Assembly: GCF_018320785.1 (NCBI RefSeq)
Contig: NC_054884.1
Span: 19,345,667-19,409,666 of the forward strand
DNA length: 64,000 nt
Source of the DNA: Cheilinus undulatus
Taxonomy: Eukaryota > Chordata > Actinopteri > Labriformes > Labridae
Direction: 5' to 3'
Shown here: piece by piece, positions 13,601-40,704 of the stretch
How positions within the stretch are numbered: the stretch's first letter is position 1
Layout of the letters: each line of letters begins with the position of its first letter
The notes under the pieces: model-generated
Seen by the model: the letters and a program-made list of their open reading frames with translations, nothing else
Told to the model about the DNA's origin: nothing
Databases searched by the model: none
Translations under genes and position numbers: made by a program

Positions 13601-16600
13601 AAGCAATGGGTTGAACGGTGGTTTTTAATTTAGTCCCTCTCTTTTGTGTATTTTGAGCTTTTCAAAGAAGAAAATGGGTTATTGGAAAGAAAAGGGAGCA
13701 TAAAATAAAGTTTCCTGTTGTAAAAGAAAGAACAAACCCCTGCGACTGTGACTGTGATGGACAAACTTTTCAGTGGTGGGATACAGGAGTGTGAGAGGCA
13801 AAGATGGCAGGGTTTATTCAATTTTAACTTTTGGTTTAAGATGATTTTTAAGAATGAAAATCAAGATTTTTTCTTATTGAACTTCCTCCACCCTGGGCTC
13901 CTGAAGTTCCCACCTCCCCCCTCGTCTACTTATTATCACAATACACACGAACAACAATGCTGTCAACATTAATGAAGATTTAAATTCCTAAAAGATAAGG
14001 CAGCTTTCAGTTTTAATGTAAACAGCTCCCCTTAAAATAGAAAATCCTTTTACTTTATGGATCCTAGCAGGGCAATCATTTTGTTGATTTTTAGTGGCAA
14101 AAGCAAAACTATTTCATTTATTTTTATGCATTAAAATTGTAAATCAAGTTTTGTGTGTAAAAGTCTGATCTTTATTTTGAAGCCTTAAAAGATAAGGAAA
14201 GTAGAGGGGGTTTGGAGATAGGCTGATGTATGTGGGACTGACAGGAGAGGTTAATAAAAACAGATGAGTCTGATTACAGCTCAGCTGACCATGTAAAAAA
14301 AGAAAAACACTTTGAAAACTTTTGAGAGCGTGTGCTGCTCTAGAAACATTGACTTTACAATGTTTAATCAGGATTTTTCACAAAAGTTGATTTTACTGTA
14401 GGAAAAGATGTTGAATAACCTGTGACTGGCTGTGAGCCTCACTTAGTTTGATATGAAGTTGGATTCATATCAAAGACTGTCAGCCTCTTTTTTCAAGTGA
14501 AGTTATAAAAGCCCTAACAGGCCATGCATGCATAGATTTTATTTAACTCTGCTCTGCTGTGATAATGACGGGAACGTTTTTTTTTTTTTCCTCAACATCT
14601 TGAATTATCTATCAGATTATCTTCAAGTATCAATGCAGGCTTTACATTACGATACAGTAAATGTTATTGACACCCTAAAGAAATGTGTCTTAGACTCCAA
14701 GTACTACACACATTTCTCTGCCTCTACAGCAGAATTCATAAATGATAACAAAATCAGGTGCATGTAAGCATAGAAGCATATAACAATGCAAGCCAAAAAG
14801 ACATAGGACTATGTATTACCTATTACCCACATTGCAGAGATCTGCACAGAACACAATACAATTAAGAGAAAATATAAAAATAAAAAACGAGACATTATTA
14901 AAGTAATAAAGGGTTCATGTGATAATAAGTTAATACTCAATTTCAAGGAAAAACGTGTTTTACTCTAAAGATATTTAAATAAAATCAAGATCTGAAGAAA
15001 AAAAATACAGAAATTACTCACTATAACAAGAAGATTGGGTAAATTTAATGTATGGATGTATGTTCACACCATTAAAACATTCAGAATACCGTCAATATTA
15101 TTTTGGAATAAACTTGGTAGTAAGAGTGAACCTGTTCAGATTCTTTTAGTAAACCAGTCTTTAAGGTAGACATCTATCTGTCAGTATTAATAGCGTGTTT
15201 TCTGTCTCTTTAAGGGATGCACGATATTGAATTTTTGTGTATATTGATTTTTTACATCAGTATTTACAAATTTTTCTTAGCCAATACTGATATCTATAGG
15301 GTAAATAAATGTAGTTCAGAACTTAAACTTCAGTCATTAAACACTTAAAAGCTTTAGAAATGAGGATTAACAAAGAAAAAGACTTCAGCTGACATGGGTC
15401 TGATCATCCAGAGTATAACTTCGCAAGCTTATTTGTAGATACGCCAATATTTTTGATATTTACAGCTGATACATGCTGATATTTACAGTCGATATAGGGC
15501 GATATTTACAGCCAACATAGGCATATATTTACAGCTGATATGAACACATACTTACAGCCGACACAGACTGACATATACAGCCGATACAGGCCAAAATTTA
15601 CACCTGACACAGGCCAACATTTACGGCTGATATGGACCAGGTAGGCCGATATATACTGATATGTACAGCCAATATAGGCTGATACATACTGATATTTACA
15701 GTTGATATAGGCCAACATTTACATCCGATACAGGCTAGGTAGGCCTATATACACTGTAACGTACAGCCAATATATGCAGATCTTTACAGAAGATACAAAC
15801 TGATACTCACAGCCCATATAGACTGATATCTTAAGCCAGTAGAGGTGGGTATAAGCAAATATCTACAGCTTATTCACACGGTATACTTGTGCTCGGACTG
15901 GGATTTGAACCTTCACTTCCTATACCGCAGTCAACAATGTAAACCACTGAGCTATCCAGCCACCCAGGGAAATATGTAAAGTTGACACAGGATAAAATTT
16001 AAAGTAAATATAGGCAGATATTTACAGCCAGTATCTGCAAATTTAGGCCAATATTTACAGCCTTTATAGACTAATAATTAAAGCCATGTAGGCTGATATT
16101 CACAGCTACGAGGATGATATTTACAGTTGATATATGTAGATATTTACAGTATATCGAGGCTGATAAATCAGTTACAAATTTCATCAGATATTCCTATCAT
16201 GCTGATAATATTGTGCATCATTAGTCCCTGTATCTGAGTCTTGCTGAGTCTTGGAAGATGGCTGTCCACCAGTGAGTCAGGTTCTGCTCAGGGTGTCTGC
16301 CTGTTGAAAGGAAGTTTTTCTTTGCCACTGCTGCTAAAGGCTTGATCACTGGTGAGTAAAGCTGTTCTTTTAACAATAATAAGGGTTATATGGATACTCT
16401 GTACAAAATACATATTTATCAAGACACGGAGTTCAAAATATGGATTTACTGCACTTTTAAATATTCTTCCAATTTTTACAGAGACATGAGATTTAGGTCA
16501 ATGTATGAATAAATATGATTAAAATTTTTGTCAATGAAAACATATCTCTACTCTGCGATATGAGAAGTGTTCTTTTTAATTTTAAGCATGTGTATTTATT

Positions 16601-18232
16601 AATAAAGCAATGTTGTCGCAATGCAAGTTTTTCCTTCGTAAATGTGGTGTAAGTACTGCTGCTTGAGCTAATGATAAGGAACAAATGAAGCCAAAAGCAG
16701 GGGCAGAGAACTGGCTGGCTGAAAAATGGATATGATATAGGGATGTACGATATTATTGGTGTGATAACAGCAATTTATATTACCAATTTTACATCTATTT
16801 TAACTGTAGAATGAGGTATTGTTACATCATGTTAATTGTTAATTTAAAAAATAAGGAATTTTCATTTCACTGGGCAGCCCTATGCGGACATATCCATATT
16901 TCCTTTTATAATGAGTTAATCGTGATAGAATACCTGCATTATTATCACAAGCCTTATTAGCAGGTAGAGTCAGTCGTGTTGGAAGGTTGTGGGTTCGAGC
17001 CCCAGCTCTGGCATTTGCATGTTGATGTGTCCTTAAGGCAAGACACTTAACCCCAATTTTCTCCAACTGCCTCATTGGTAGAGTGTAAATGAGTATGGAT
17101 GTGTATGAATGGGATTATCTAAGCCAATTCTCCATGGCAATATCTGCTGTCAGTGAATGTGCAGTGAAAGGGTGTGAGTAGGGAGGTGTGAGCTGTGGTG
17201 AAAAAGTGCTTTGAGTAGTCACACAATTAGAAAAGTGCTCCATTTCCAAAATAACAAGATGAATAAGATTGCATAATAACAATAAAAATGTATATTTCAA
17301 ACAAATAAATAAAATCTATGGGTGCATGTCCTCTTAGGGCTTCCTTATACATTGACTGGCTGAATGAAAGTTGGATTTGAGCTGGTGCTCCTTGTGGAAA
17401 ACAGCAAAAAATCAACAAAGCTGCTTATTCAAAAGGATGATATCCTCAGCTGACATGTTTGTTTGTAGCAGGTTCCTGTGAGAGTTTTAAAATAGCTCAG
17501 GGGCACTAGAGGTATCTGGAAACTTTATTCTAGACAGGTAAATGGATCTAATTTGGGTCTCTTCAAACAGCTGTCTCCTGCACATCAGTAAATGCCGACT
17601 GTTTGTCTTATTTTTGCTGTTGTATTAGCCTACTTTTGAACAAATACACTCATAGGCCCCTTGACTGTGCTTACCTTGAAGTCTCTACTGTGCTGAGGTG
17701 TGTACTCAAAGGTCCACAGAGCCCGGACCAGCCCGGACAGCTGCTCGGTCACCTCCCCGGAGTCCTGCTGCTGCTGGCTGCCTTTCTTCTGCACCAGCAC
17801 CCCGTTAGACTTGGGTTTATCGCTGCTGCTGCTGGTGGTGGTAGTGGTGGTGGTGGTCTCTGCCCCTTTGAACTGCTCCAGAGCCAGGTACTCCGCGAAC
17901 AGCTCCGTGTTGCTCAGGCACTGCAGGATAGCGTTCATGAAGCAGGTGTTACCGTGGTTTTTGAGCCCGGCGACACCTGGCACCTTATCGCCAAACGGGA
18001 AACCCCCACAGTCGCTGTCGTCTGACGGTACCGACCCCCCGGTGGTGTTGGGAATCGAACCCGCTTCGTCCTTGTCGTCCTCGGCGGCCTGCTCGTCGGT
18101 GCCGAAATGAGACAGAGTCGACAGAGTCCGGAGAACTCTGTTCATAAAGCTCCCCACGGAGCGGACAGAGCTCCTCCGGAAGAGTTTTTTACTGAAGGAT
18201 TTCTTCTCCTTGTTACTGACAACTTTCGACAT
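1671..18232 (-). CDS. usp31: USP31-like ubiquitin-specific protease, 5' eleven coding exons (partial, runs off left edge)
   Basis: This is a cysteine deubiquitinase of the USP (peptidase C19) family. Coding exons on the minus strand are 18232-17675, 9942-9805, 9603-9515, 7244-7152, 6896-6761, 6636-6489, 6291-6111, 6017-5906, 2626-2532, 2036-1959 and 1800-1671. They have GT/AG borders and compatible phases and give 586 codons. The start ATG opens a basic, Ser-rich N-terminus (MSKVV..., RSVGSFM) as in vertebrate USP31. The Cys box follows at residues 88-105, with GNTCFMN and catalytic Cys97. The QFKGNSQHDAQEFL segment comes next, then CPHC and CSHC pairs, the LERTVTWDVLQKEILEKM segment and EDEYIPDAESVR. 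The His box and long C-terminal tail are absent from the window. Exon 1 carries short poly-Thr/Ser and poly-Gln runs. USP43 is a relative, but the segments match USP31 better from memory of the family. The span is exact where splice sites are seen; the gene continues beyond position 1. Confidence 0.93.
2627..5905. other. USP31 intron 8, with a dispersed repeat at about 4510-4830
   Basis: No exon is recognised between USP31 exons 9 and 8. A degenerate run of ATCATAT/GTATGG-like units lies at 3905-3975. At about 4510-4830 are two related units (each with a CC/CTACATTTCTTTA core) that also occur near 36750-37070 and, in the same orientation, near 40110-40390. Confidence 0.45.
7245..8885. other. 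USP31 intron 3, upstream part, nothing recognised
   Basis: AT-rich intronic sequence with homopolymer runs (poly-A near 7717-7732). No coding or clear transposon signal was identified. Confidence 0.4.
8886..9053 (+). mobile_element. tRNA-related SINE with poly-A tail
   Basis: Begins GGGCGCAGATGGCCTAGTGG, an A-box-like head. It continues through the CCTGTGGCTTCTTCCCTGCA body typical of a widespread fish SINE and ends in TCAATAAAGGCATA plus poly-A. Inserted in USP31 intron 3. Confidence 0.7.
9943..11189. other. USP31 intron 1, part, with a weak hAT-like fragment
   Basis: No exon recognised. At 10805-10930, TAGGGATGTACCATTGCAC and ATCGGTATCAG-type text resembles the ends of fish hAT-like elements, but boundaries cannot be set. 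Confidence 0.35.
11190..12132 (-). mobile_element. Tc1-like DNA transposon, decayed and internally deleted
   Basis: The left end CCGGCCACTTTATTAGGTAC and the right-end AGGTGTACCTAATACAA form degraded inverted termini. Minus-strand remnants of Tc1 transposase lie at 11865-11575 (HTH/DNA-binding part) and 11503-11303 (GGSVMVWGIFSW, the region after the first catalytic Asp). Central deletions and frameshifts make it inactive. It lies in USP31 intron 1. Confidence 0.85.
12133..15429. other. USP31 intron 1, central part, nothing recognised
   Basis: AT-rich intronic DNA with no conserved coding frames. A short hAT-like ATGCACGATATTG segment lies near 15215. Confidence 0.4.
15430..16190. repeat. 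Degenerate minisatellite, about 22-26 bp unit
   Basis: Dozens of imperfect units resemble GATATTTACAGCYGATATAGGC; the unit length varies and the right end fades out. The array is interrupted by a tRNA-like segment at 15887-15972. Confidence 0.75.
15887..15972 (-). mobile_element. tRNA-derived SINE head or tRNA pseudogene
   Basis: On the minus strand, GGATAGCTCAGTGGTTTA matches a pol III A box and GGTTCAAATCCC a B box. The acceptor and T stems do not pair well, so a functional tRNA is unlikely. A related sequence occurs at 20905-20985. Confidence 0.6.
16955..17245 (+). mobile_element. tRNA-derived SINE with L2-type tail
   Basis: The B box GGGTTCGAGCCCC at about 16990 is followed by TGTCCTTAAGGCAAGACACTT and then by GTGCTTTGAGTAGTC and AGAAAAGTGCTC, which resemble the 3' ends of CR1/L2-tailed fish SINEs. 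It is in USP31 intron 1. Confidence 0.65.
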
Positions 18233-18900
18233 GGTTGCCTTCGATGTTTTTCCCGCTTTTATGCCTTAAATCCAGACAGAAGGGCCCCCCTTTTCAGAGC
18301 ATCCTCGTGCACAGATAGCTCCTCCACTTTCACAATAAGGCCTAAGCTTATTTCACAGAAACATACAGGCCTGGCAGTTCTGGGGATCATATCATATGGA
18401 GGCAGTAGAAAGAGTAACATTAAATCAACCCACTTGCAACACTGCGTCGGATTGCATAAACAGCCTCCATGGAGAGCCGCTCTCTGGGCGTTTTATTTTG
18501 ACGCTCGGGGTAGTCCCGCACCAGCCCGCAGCCATCATCTTCAACGGTCCGTCCGGTGACATAACATCACCTGTGCCATTGTTTAGACACAAAAACAAGG
18601 CGCTGAGGTTGTGTGTCAGCGGGAACAATGTCTGTCGGACGTAAATATCAGCGTCCACAATTAGGCTGAGAGTGACGAGCTCATCATTTATTAAAGAAAC
18701 CGCAGCTCCACCCTATTAAAGGTATTTCTTCCCCGTTATTAGACACATCCGCGGTAATGTTAGCGTGTAGGGGATATTTACCCAGTGGATGTCTTCCCTA
18801 AATCGCCTCCACAGGAGCTCTGCCAAACTGAGGAACACCCCGACCCGCGCGGCACAGCCCGCCGCTCCCTCGCGCTCGGCTGCTGCTGCTCAGAAGCATC
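18233..18900 (-). promoter_or_regulatory. usp31: USP31 5' UTR and CpG-rich promoter region
   Basis: The sequence immediately upstream of the USP31 ATG is GC- and CpG-rich compared with the AT-rich surroundings, most strongly at 18830-18890. This suits a CpG-island promoter for a broadly expressed gene. No clear TATA box was seen. The transcription start site cannot be placed from sequence alone. Confidence 0.45.
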
Positions 18901-19734
18901 GCTTCCGGTGCCAGATGTGAAAGGTGTCCTCATCCGAAAGTTGTCGTAAAATTCCGATACTTAGATCACTTTTCGTGCGTCTTATTTCCTCCTCTTCCTC
19001 CTCCAGCAGGATGGGATTCACGGGGAGGCCGCCTCTTCTCCCGTCTCCATCATCATCTGTAGGCTGAGATACTGCAGGCAGGCAAGCAGGCAAGCAGGCA
19101 GGCAGGCAGGCAGCAGGGCGGTGACGGCTGACGTCAGGGCCAAACACTGGTCCATGTTGGAGGAGAGCAGGTACAGCGGCATGTGATGTTGATGATGCTC
19201 CAACCCCGTCTCTGGACAGCATGGACACTGATGGGAGCCAGAATGGACAGCAATGGCAAATTACCAGCACACCATAAACACTAAAAATAGAAATTATTCA
19301 AATAATCTGCCAAAAATAGTTAATGAAACCACATCGTAATAAAGGCTACATTAGTCAAATTATTAAGGTCTCTGGGATTAGGCTTATACTGTTGGTTTAA
19401 CTGATTTTGTTGTAAAATTAAAATAAAAATGGCTGTTGCCAGGACAACAACAAACTAAAAATAATAACGCTGTCAAGAGAACTTTCTTAATAGTGATAAT
19501 CTCTGTATATCTGTTGTAAATCCATATTAATTGCACTGTTTTATGTCTTTTTGGATTTCAGTACCATCTTAAACTAAGGGTTGTTGCATTCTTGTTTGGA
19601 TACAAACTTTCTTTGTACTAGACTGACGATTATGACATGAACTGAACCATGGACCAAGGACCTTGTTATGGATAATAAGGAGAAAGTTAATGGGTAAATT
19701 ATGGTAACACAAAGTACAGATCACTTTTGACTTG
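18901..19734. other. Intergenic DNA upstream of USP31
   Basis: CpG-moderate to about 19230, then AT-rich. No gene is supported. The frame at 18890-19270 is driven by the CAGG repeat and the CpG-rich region. Confidence 0.4.
19078..19116. repeat. (CAGG/CAAG)n tetranucleotide repeat
   Basis: A run of GGCAGGCAAGCAGGCAAGCA-type units upstream of the USP31 CpG-rich region. Confidence 0.8.
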
Positions 19735-20412
19735 TCCACTGAGCGGTGTGTAAGTTTTTTTTTTTTGTTTGTTAGTTTGTTTTTTTAACTGAAATGAGAC
19801 TTTAAAAACAGTGGTAATCAGTATTCCTGGCTACCATAACACCATGAAGACAAAAGAACACTCCAAGCAACTCAGAGAAAAAGCTTTGAAAAGTAAAAGT
19901 CAGGGGATGGATATGGAAAAAAAATCAAGGCAATGAACATCTCTGGAGTTCAGTTAATTCCATCATCAAGTAATGGAGGGACATGGCACATAGCCTATGT
20001 AAATCTGCCTAGATCAGGCCGTCCTCACAAACTGAATAACATGCAAGAAGGAAACTAATGAGAGAGTCCACCAAGACTTCCATGACTACTTTGAAGGAGT
20101 TACAAGCTTCAGCAGCTGAGATGGTAGACTCTAAATACAACAACTGTTGCCCAGGTTCTTGACCAGTCGAAGCTTTATAGGAGAGTGGCAAAGAAAGCCA
20201 CTGTTGAAGAAAAGTCAGATCTTAACAAAAGTTATAGGGGAGACTCCATGGGCAACTGGAAGAAAGTTAATTAACTGGCATAACTTTACCCTTAAAGAGT
20301 TTTAAAAAATATTATTTTTGTTAAAAAGCCAAATCATATTGAACACAACTGACTAGTTAGATTAATAAAAGGCAAAACATCCAAGGGGATGAAGAATTTT
20401 ATAGGAACTGTA
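19735..20412 (+). mobile_element. Tc1-like transposon remnant
   Basis: Text such as GAAGACAAAAGAACACTCCA and CTGCCTAGATCAGGCCGTCC matches the N-terminal HTH half of a fish Tc1-like transposase. The 3' terminal sequence (CATCCAAGGGGATGAAGAAT) is retained, so the catalytic half is deleted. Intergenic between USP31 and COG7. Confidence 0.7.
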
Positions 20413-20630
20413 TTTGACATCACTGTGGCTGCAGGGAGATGCTGGTGCAGAATAACTTTAGTGTTGAAATAGACAACAAAGCATGTGTTTTTTCAGTTTT
20501 TAAAAAATTAGTGCACTAATTGTGGACCTTTACTAATCATGATTAAGCTTAACAGACCTAATTATAACCAAAACCTTTAAAATCTGTTTGTAATTCCAAC
20601 ATTTTATCTAATTGAAATTTCACTACATCT

Positions 20631-21257
20631 TTAAAGGAGACATATTATACCCTTTTAAGACAAGCTTAAATTGGTCTCAGTTTTCCCCAAAAAATGCCTG
20701 TGAAGTTTGTTGCTAAAAAAACACTCCAGTATAGGATTTTTGTATGTTTAAAACCCCCTCCAATTCAGCCCTGCTCAGAACGAGCTGTTTCTTTGTCTGT
20801 GGCTTTAGATGGTAATTAGCTGTCTGACTCCGCCCTTGACCACACCCCTCGCAGGAAATGGATGCAGTACTCCTGGTACTACAGACACTTTTATCCAAAG
20901 TTTAGAACTTGACTGAGATTTGAACCATCCTCCTCCCAGACTGTAGTCAGCAGGATAACCCATTGAGCTATCCAGCATCTCAGCTGGTAGTTGAGAGGAT
21001 CAGTAGAGGAGGGCAGAACTTTCCTCCAAGTGGGGGGGGGGCAACCAAACCTTGGGGCGGGTGCTTACACTCCTGGTGAGGTCACCAGGAGCTAAATCTG
21101 AGAAGAGCTTGTTTCAGCACACATTTTCTGAAAGGTGGAGAAAGAGAGGGGGACAGGGAATGGATTTTTCTGGTACTTGAGGGGATTGTGGACAGGCCAA
21201 GGGCACATATTTGTGTTAGAAAAGCCTGAAAAAGTGATTTTTGCATGTCTCCTTTAA
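20631..21257. mobile_element. Non-autonomous DNA transposon, hAT-like, with nested SINE
   Basis: Inverted ends AAAGGAGACATATTATACCC and GATTTTTGCATGTCTCCTTTAA form a partly matched pair (AAAGGAGACAT). The interior contains no transposase. A tRNA-derived segment occupies 20905-20985. Confidence 0.65.
20905..20985 (-). mobile_element. tRNA-derived SINE segment nested in a DNA transposon
   Basis: On the minus strand GGATAGCTCAATGGGTTATC (A box) and GGTTCAAATCTCAG (B box). It resembles the 15887-15972 copy. Confidence 0.55.
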
Positions 21258-22947
21258 TAAAATAATCGCCTTCAGAAATGTGAAACTTCGAAAAAGGGTA
21301 GCAATAGACTCATTGTAATGGTTTGTGTAAGTGTAGAAATCTGATCATAATTACCTCCATCAAGGAGGTTATGTGATCGGCAGGGTTTGTTAGTTTGTTT
21401 GTTAGCAACAGAGATGCAGGGACAGAGCATGGATCTGCAGATAAAGGAAGAGGTAGATGCAGAAAAAGAGGAGGGAGATGCATGAGAAAAGAGGAAAGAT
21501 GCAGGTAGAGAGACAAGGGCATTTTCTTAATATAGCTATAATGTCAGTAGTGATGGTAATGGTGTGTAAAGAACTAGCAGTATACTAATATCAGCATTAG
21601 CAACTAAAATGATACTGAAACGGAGAAGACTGATGTTGGTAATTATAGCTGATGAAGTAAAGCTGATTTGGTGCTGATGTTGGTCAAAGCAGTGGCTGGG
21701 TCCACTGCAGCAGTGTATCAGTGTCCATAACAGCAGTAACTGTGTTACAGAGACAACCATATAGGCTGATCATTCTAATACTAGCACTCCCAATAATAAT
21801 GGCAATGAAAGAACAGGAACATAATTGTAGCAACTGAAATCATTACAACCATGAAGTCATGCTCTCTTTTGACTATTATGTCAATCTCCAGACATTAAGA
21901 TGGGGAAAAAGTCCATCATTGTTTCAAATTAAAAGAAAATCATTAGTTCTAATATTATAAAGATAAAGCCGCAAATCCATTTATCAAAAAATCACATATT
22001 GGAAAATGCTGGTCATTGTTTCCTACCAATGTAATCATATCCCACAAATTCCCACAATGCCAGTCTTTTCAGTCAGGATTCTTACCTTCACAAATTCCCT
22101 GGAGAGTTGAATGTGACAGACTTGTCCATTTTCATGACTTGAGGGTGCAAATGCTTTCAGTAACAAAAAAAGAGCTGCAGAATGGCACTCCAGCTACACA
22201 GGGATATTTATACACTCTGAGAAAAAAATCGATTTAGAAAAAGAGGCATGTTTTTGCACACTACAATACTGCAATTAACCACAGATTTCATTTGACTAAA
22301 TATGACAAAATCACAATTGACTCCAATATAGTGTTTTTGTCAGTGTTTATGTACAGATTTTTTCACAATACTGCATTTTGAAATCTGGAAATGAAGACAA
22401 TCTGTATTGTTAGTCCAGCCTCTGCTACATCAGAGACAAACAAGAACGCTTACCTTCACCTTTTTATGTCAACTGCTGATTGACAGATCTTTTGTTTGTA
22501 TAATTTAAGATCATAGATGAAATATGTTAGTATGACAAATAATTAACAACAAATATAAAGGTCCTCTAGATTTAAAATGCTTTCAGACAACCCCTGATGT
22601 ACCTTTGTTTCTTCCTTAAATGCTTCATCAACTTTAAAATGCAGAGATCAAAGACATTGAGGACAGTTTGACCCTTTTGGCTGGACTTGAAGGCATTATA
22701 ACATCATTTAAATCAAACATAAATCAGTATAAAAAGTCTGTACCAACCCTGATTTCAATCTCTATCCCTTAGAAGACTATAATCCCAAATGCTGTAGCCC
22801 CAAACTAAAACTTAAGGAGCTGTAACATGTAAACTTCACGCCTGATATAACATTCTTCATCAACCTGGGTAAAACCTGCCTGTGAGTCCAGGTCACAGCT
22901 CTGAGATCCTTTAAACATGAAGAGTCCATACTTCATCTTCTCTGTTG
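21258..22947. other. COG7 3' flank and intergenic DNA
   Basis: Contains a short fragment (about 21352-21400, CAAGGAGGTTATGTGATCGG) of the repeat seen in full at 33715-34235, and a purine-rich GATGCAG-rich stretch at 21410-21520. No gene recognised. No convincing minus-strand poly(A) signal was identified for COG7. Confidence 0.4.
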
Positions 22948-39430
<16,483 letters not shown>

Positions 39431-39800
39431 TTTGTCTCCGTGCTCCTTTACAAGAGCAAACAACAGGGTCTTATACAGTCAAAGTCTTCTGCTAAAGTGC
39501 AGTCTGTGTCATCGAGCCATTGCTAACGTTAGCTAGTTTTTCCCAAACAGCGGCTTCGACACGAATATAAAATAAATAGCCCATGAAAATGAAATTATCA
39601 TTACGACTAAATATAACTCCAACAAGGCGACGGCTTCCTCCAGAGTTGTTTTTATATGTCTACGGCTTTAGAGGAGAAAAGTAGACATATTTCCAATGTT
39701 TGGTGATAGCACTACTACTGACAACTGACAACAACTTCCTTTTGGTGCTTTATATTTACCTTCCCCGGAAACAAGCGCGAGCACAACAAAGGGACCTACT
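39431..39800 (-). promoter_or_regulatory. cog7: COG7 upstream/promoter region
   Basis: This stretch lies 5' of the COG7 ATG and is less AT-rich than the intergenic DNA beyond it. It contains ETS-like GGAA cores, including CCCCGGAAAC near 39763. No TATA box at a usable distance was recognised. The assignment rests mainly on position. Confidence 0.35.
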
Positions 39801-40537
39801 ACATAAGATTATATGGACGAGAGGAAGAACAGTTCGTAAATAAAGTTGTTCGTGCTGGGTTAGGAAATACGGAGCCCCAGACATGACATGGTCAAAAAAA
39901 GATTGGATTGTGTATATATAGCGGGCCATAATATAGCTATTGGCTATATTGTGGCTACAAAATACCAATTTTTGGCCAGGACATGTAACGTGCGCACGAA
40001 ATACTAATTTGTCATTCCTGGACAGCTGGTAAGCAAATCGAGCGCACCTTCTCTAAGGTCTAAGGTAGAGGCAGTAGAGGTGCTAAAGCATTAACATAGG
40101 CATTCATTCCCAGCCTGTATGAAATGAAAAATCAAAACAACACAAAAAGCTTTTCATGATTGGAAATATGTTTTTGCTCCTCTGCCGACCTGCTTCAGCA
40201 TGAGTATGAGAGTTGTGTGACTGATTGTAGACAACGGCTGCTAGTGGAGTGATCAGCGCAGGCAGATTTGTCAAAATTGGACATTTCTTTGTTAAAACAA
40301 AGGCATGAAAGACACGAAAGCTTTTCATGACAGAAGAAATGTTTTCACTCTCCTCCCAGTCTGCTTCAGCACAGGTTTGCGATCAATACAAGTTGATGCC
40401 AGGTGGGGACCTGCATGGTTTCAGTCTTGTTTATTTTCTTTGTATGCTTTAATATGCTGATATCAGTGTCATTTTTATATAAATTTCAGCAGTCAACTGC
40501 TGGTCCTTAGATTGTAAGATAAACAAGAAATGTCATT
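39801..40537. other. COG7-GPCR intergenic DNA with inverted dispersed repeat
   Basis: Near 40110-40390 lie two AAGCTTTTCATGA-started units related to the intron 3 repeat of COG7 in opposite orientation. No gene recognised. Confidence 0.45.
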
Positions 40538-40594
40538 TAACATCTGTCAGAACTCACCACTACATTTACATGAAAGGCAACTTCATTTATCATA
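40538..40594 (+). repeat. GPCR-array conserved non-coding block, copy A (5' half)
   Basis: It begins TAACATCTGTCAGAACTCAC and lies about 110-170 nt before the copy 1 ATG. It contains the first half of a block found eight times in the array and not noticed elsewhere in the window. Confidence 0.6.
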
Positions 40595-40636
40595 GTCATA
40601 ATATTTAAATAAGGTTTATTTTATTGATTTCATCCT

Positions 40637-40667
40637 GGTATAAGTGTTCAGTAGCTACACAGTAGGT
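40637..40667 (+). promoter_or_regulatory. Core promoter-like segment of GPCR copy 1
   Basis: GGTATAAGTG followed by TTCAGTAGCTACACAG aligns with the TATA-plus-TTCAGTTGCTGCAC segments upstream of the paralogs. It is the most divergent of the four and lies about 40-70 nt before the ATG. Confidence 0.35.
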
Positions 40668-40704
40668 GACAAAGGAAGCTATATTAATATTTTTGGGACT
40701 CTAA

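Noticed and set aside
15887..15972. Functional tRNA gene on the minus strand
   Set aside because: A and B boxes are present but the T and acceptor stems do not pair properly, and related copies occur in repeats. A SINE head or pseudogene is more likely.
17603..18110. Plus-strand open frames of 136-140 codons opposite USP31 exon 1
   Set aside because: Antisense shadows of a GC-rich coding exon; no independent support.
18890..19270. 126-codon minus-strand frame upstream of USP31
   Set aside because: Its composition (LPACLPACLPAC) comes from the CAGG repeat; no family resemblance.
39431..39463. Upstream in-frame ATG of COG7 (11 extra residues)
   Set aside because: The family start MDFSKFL at 39430 is conserved; the extra residues are not recognisable as part of COG7.
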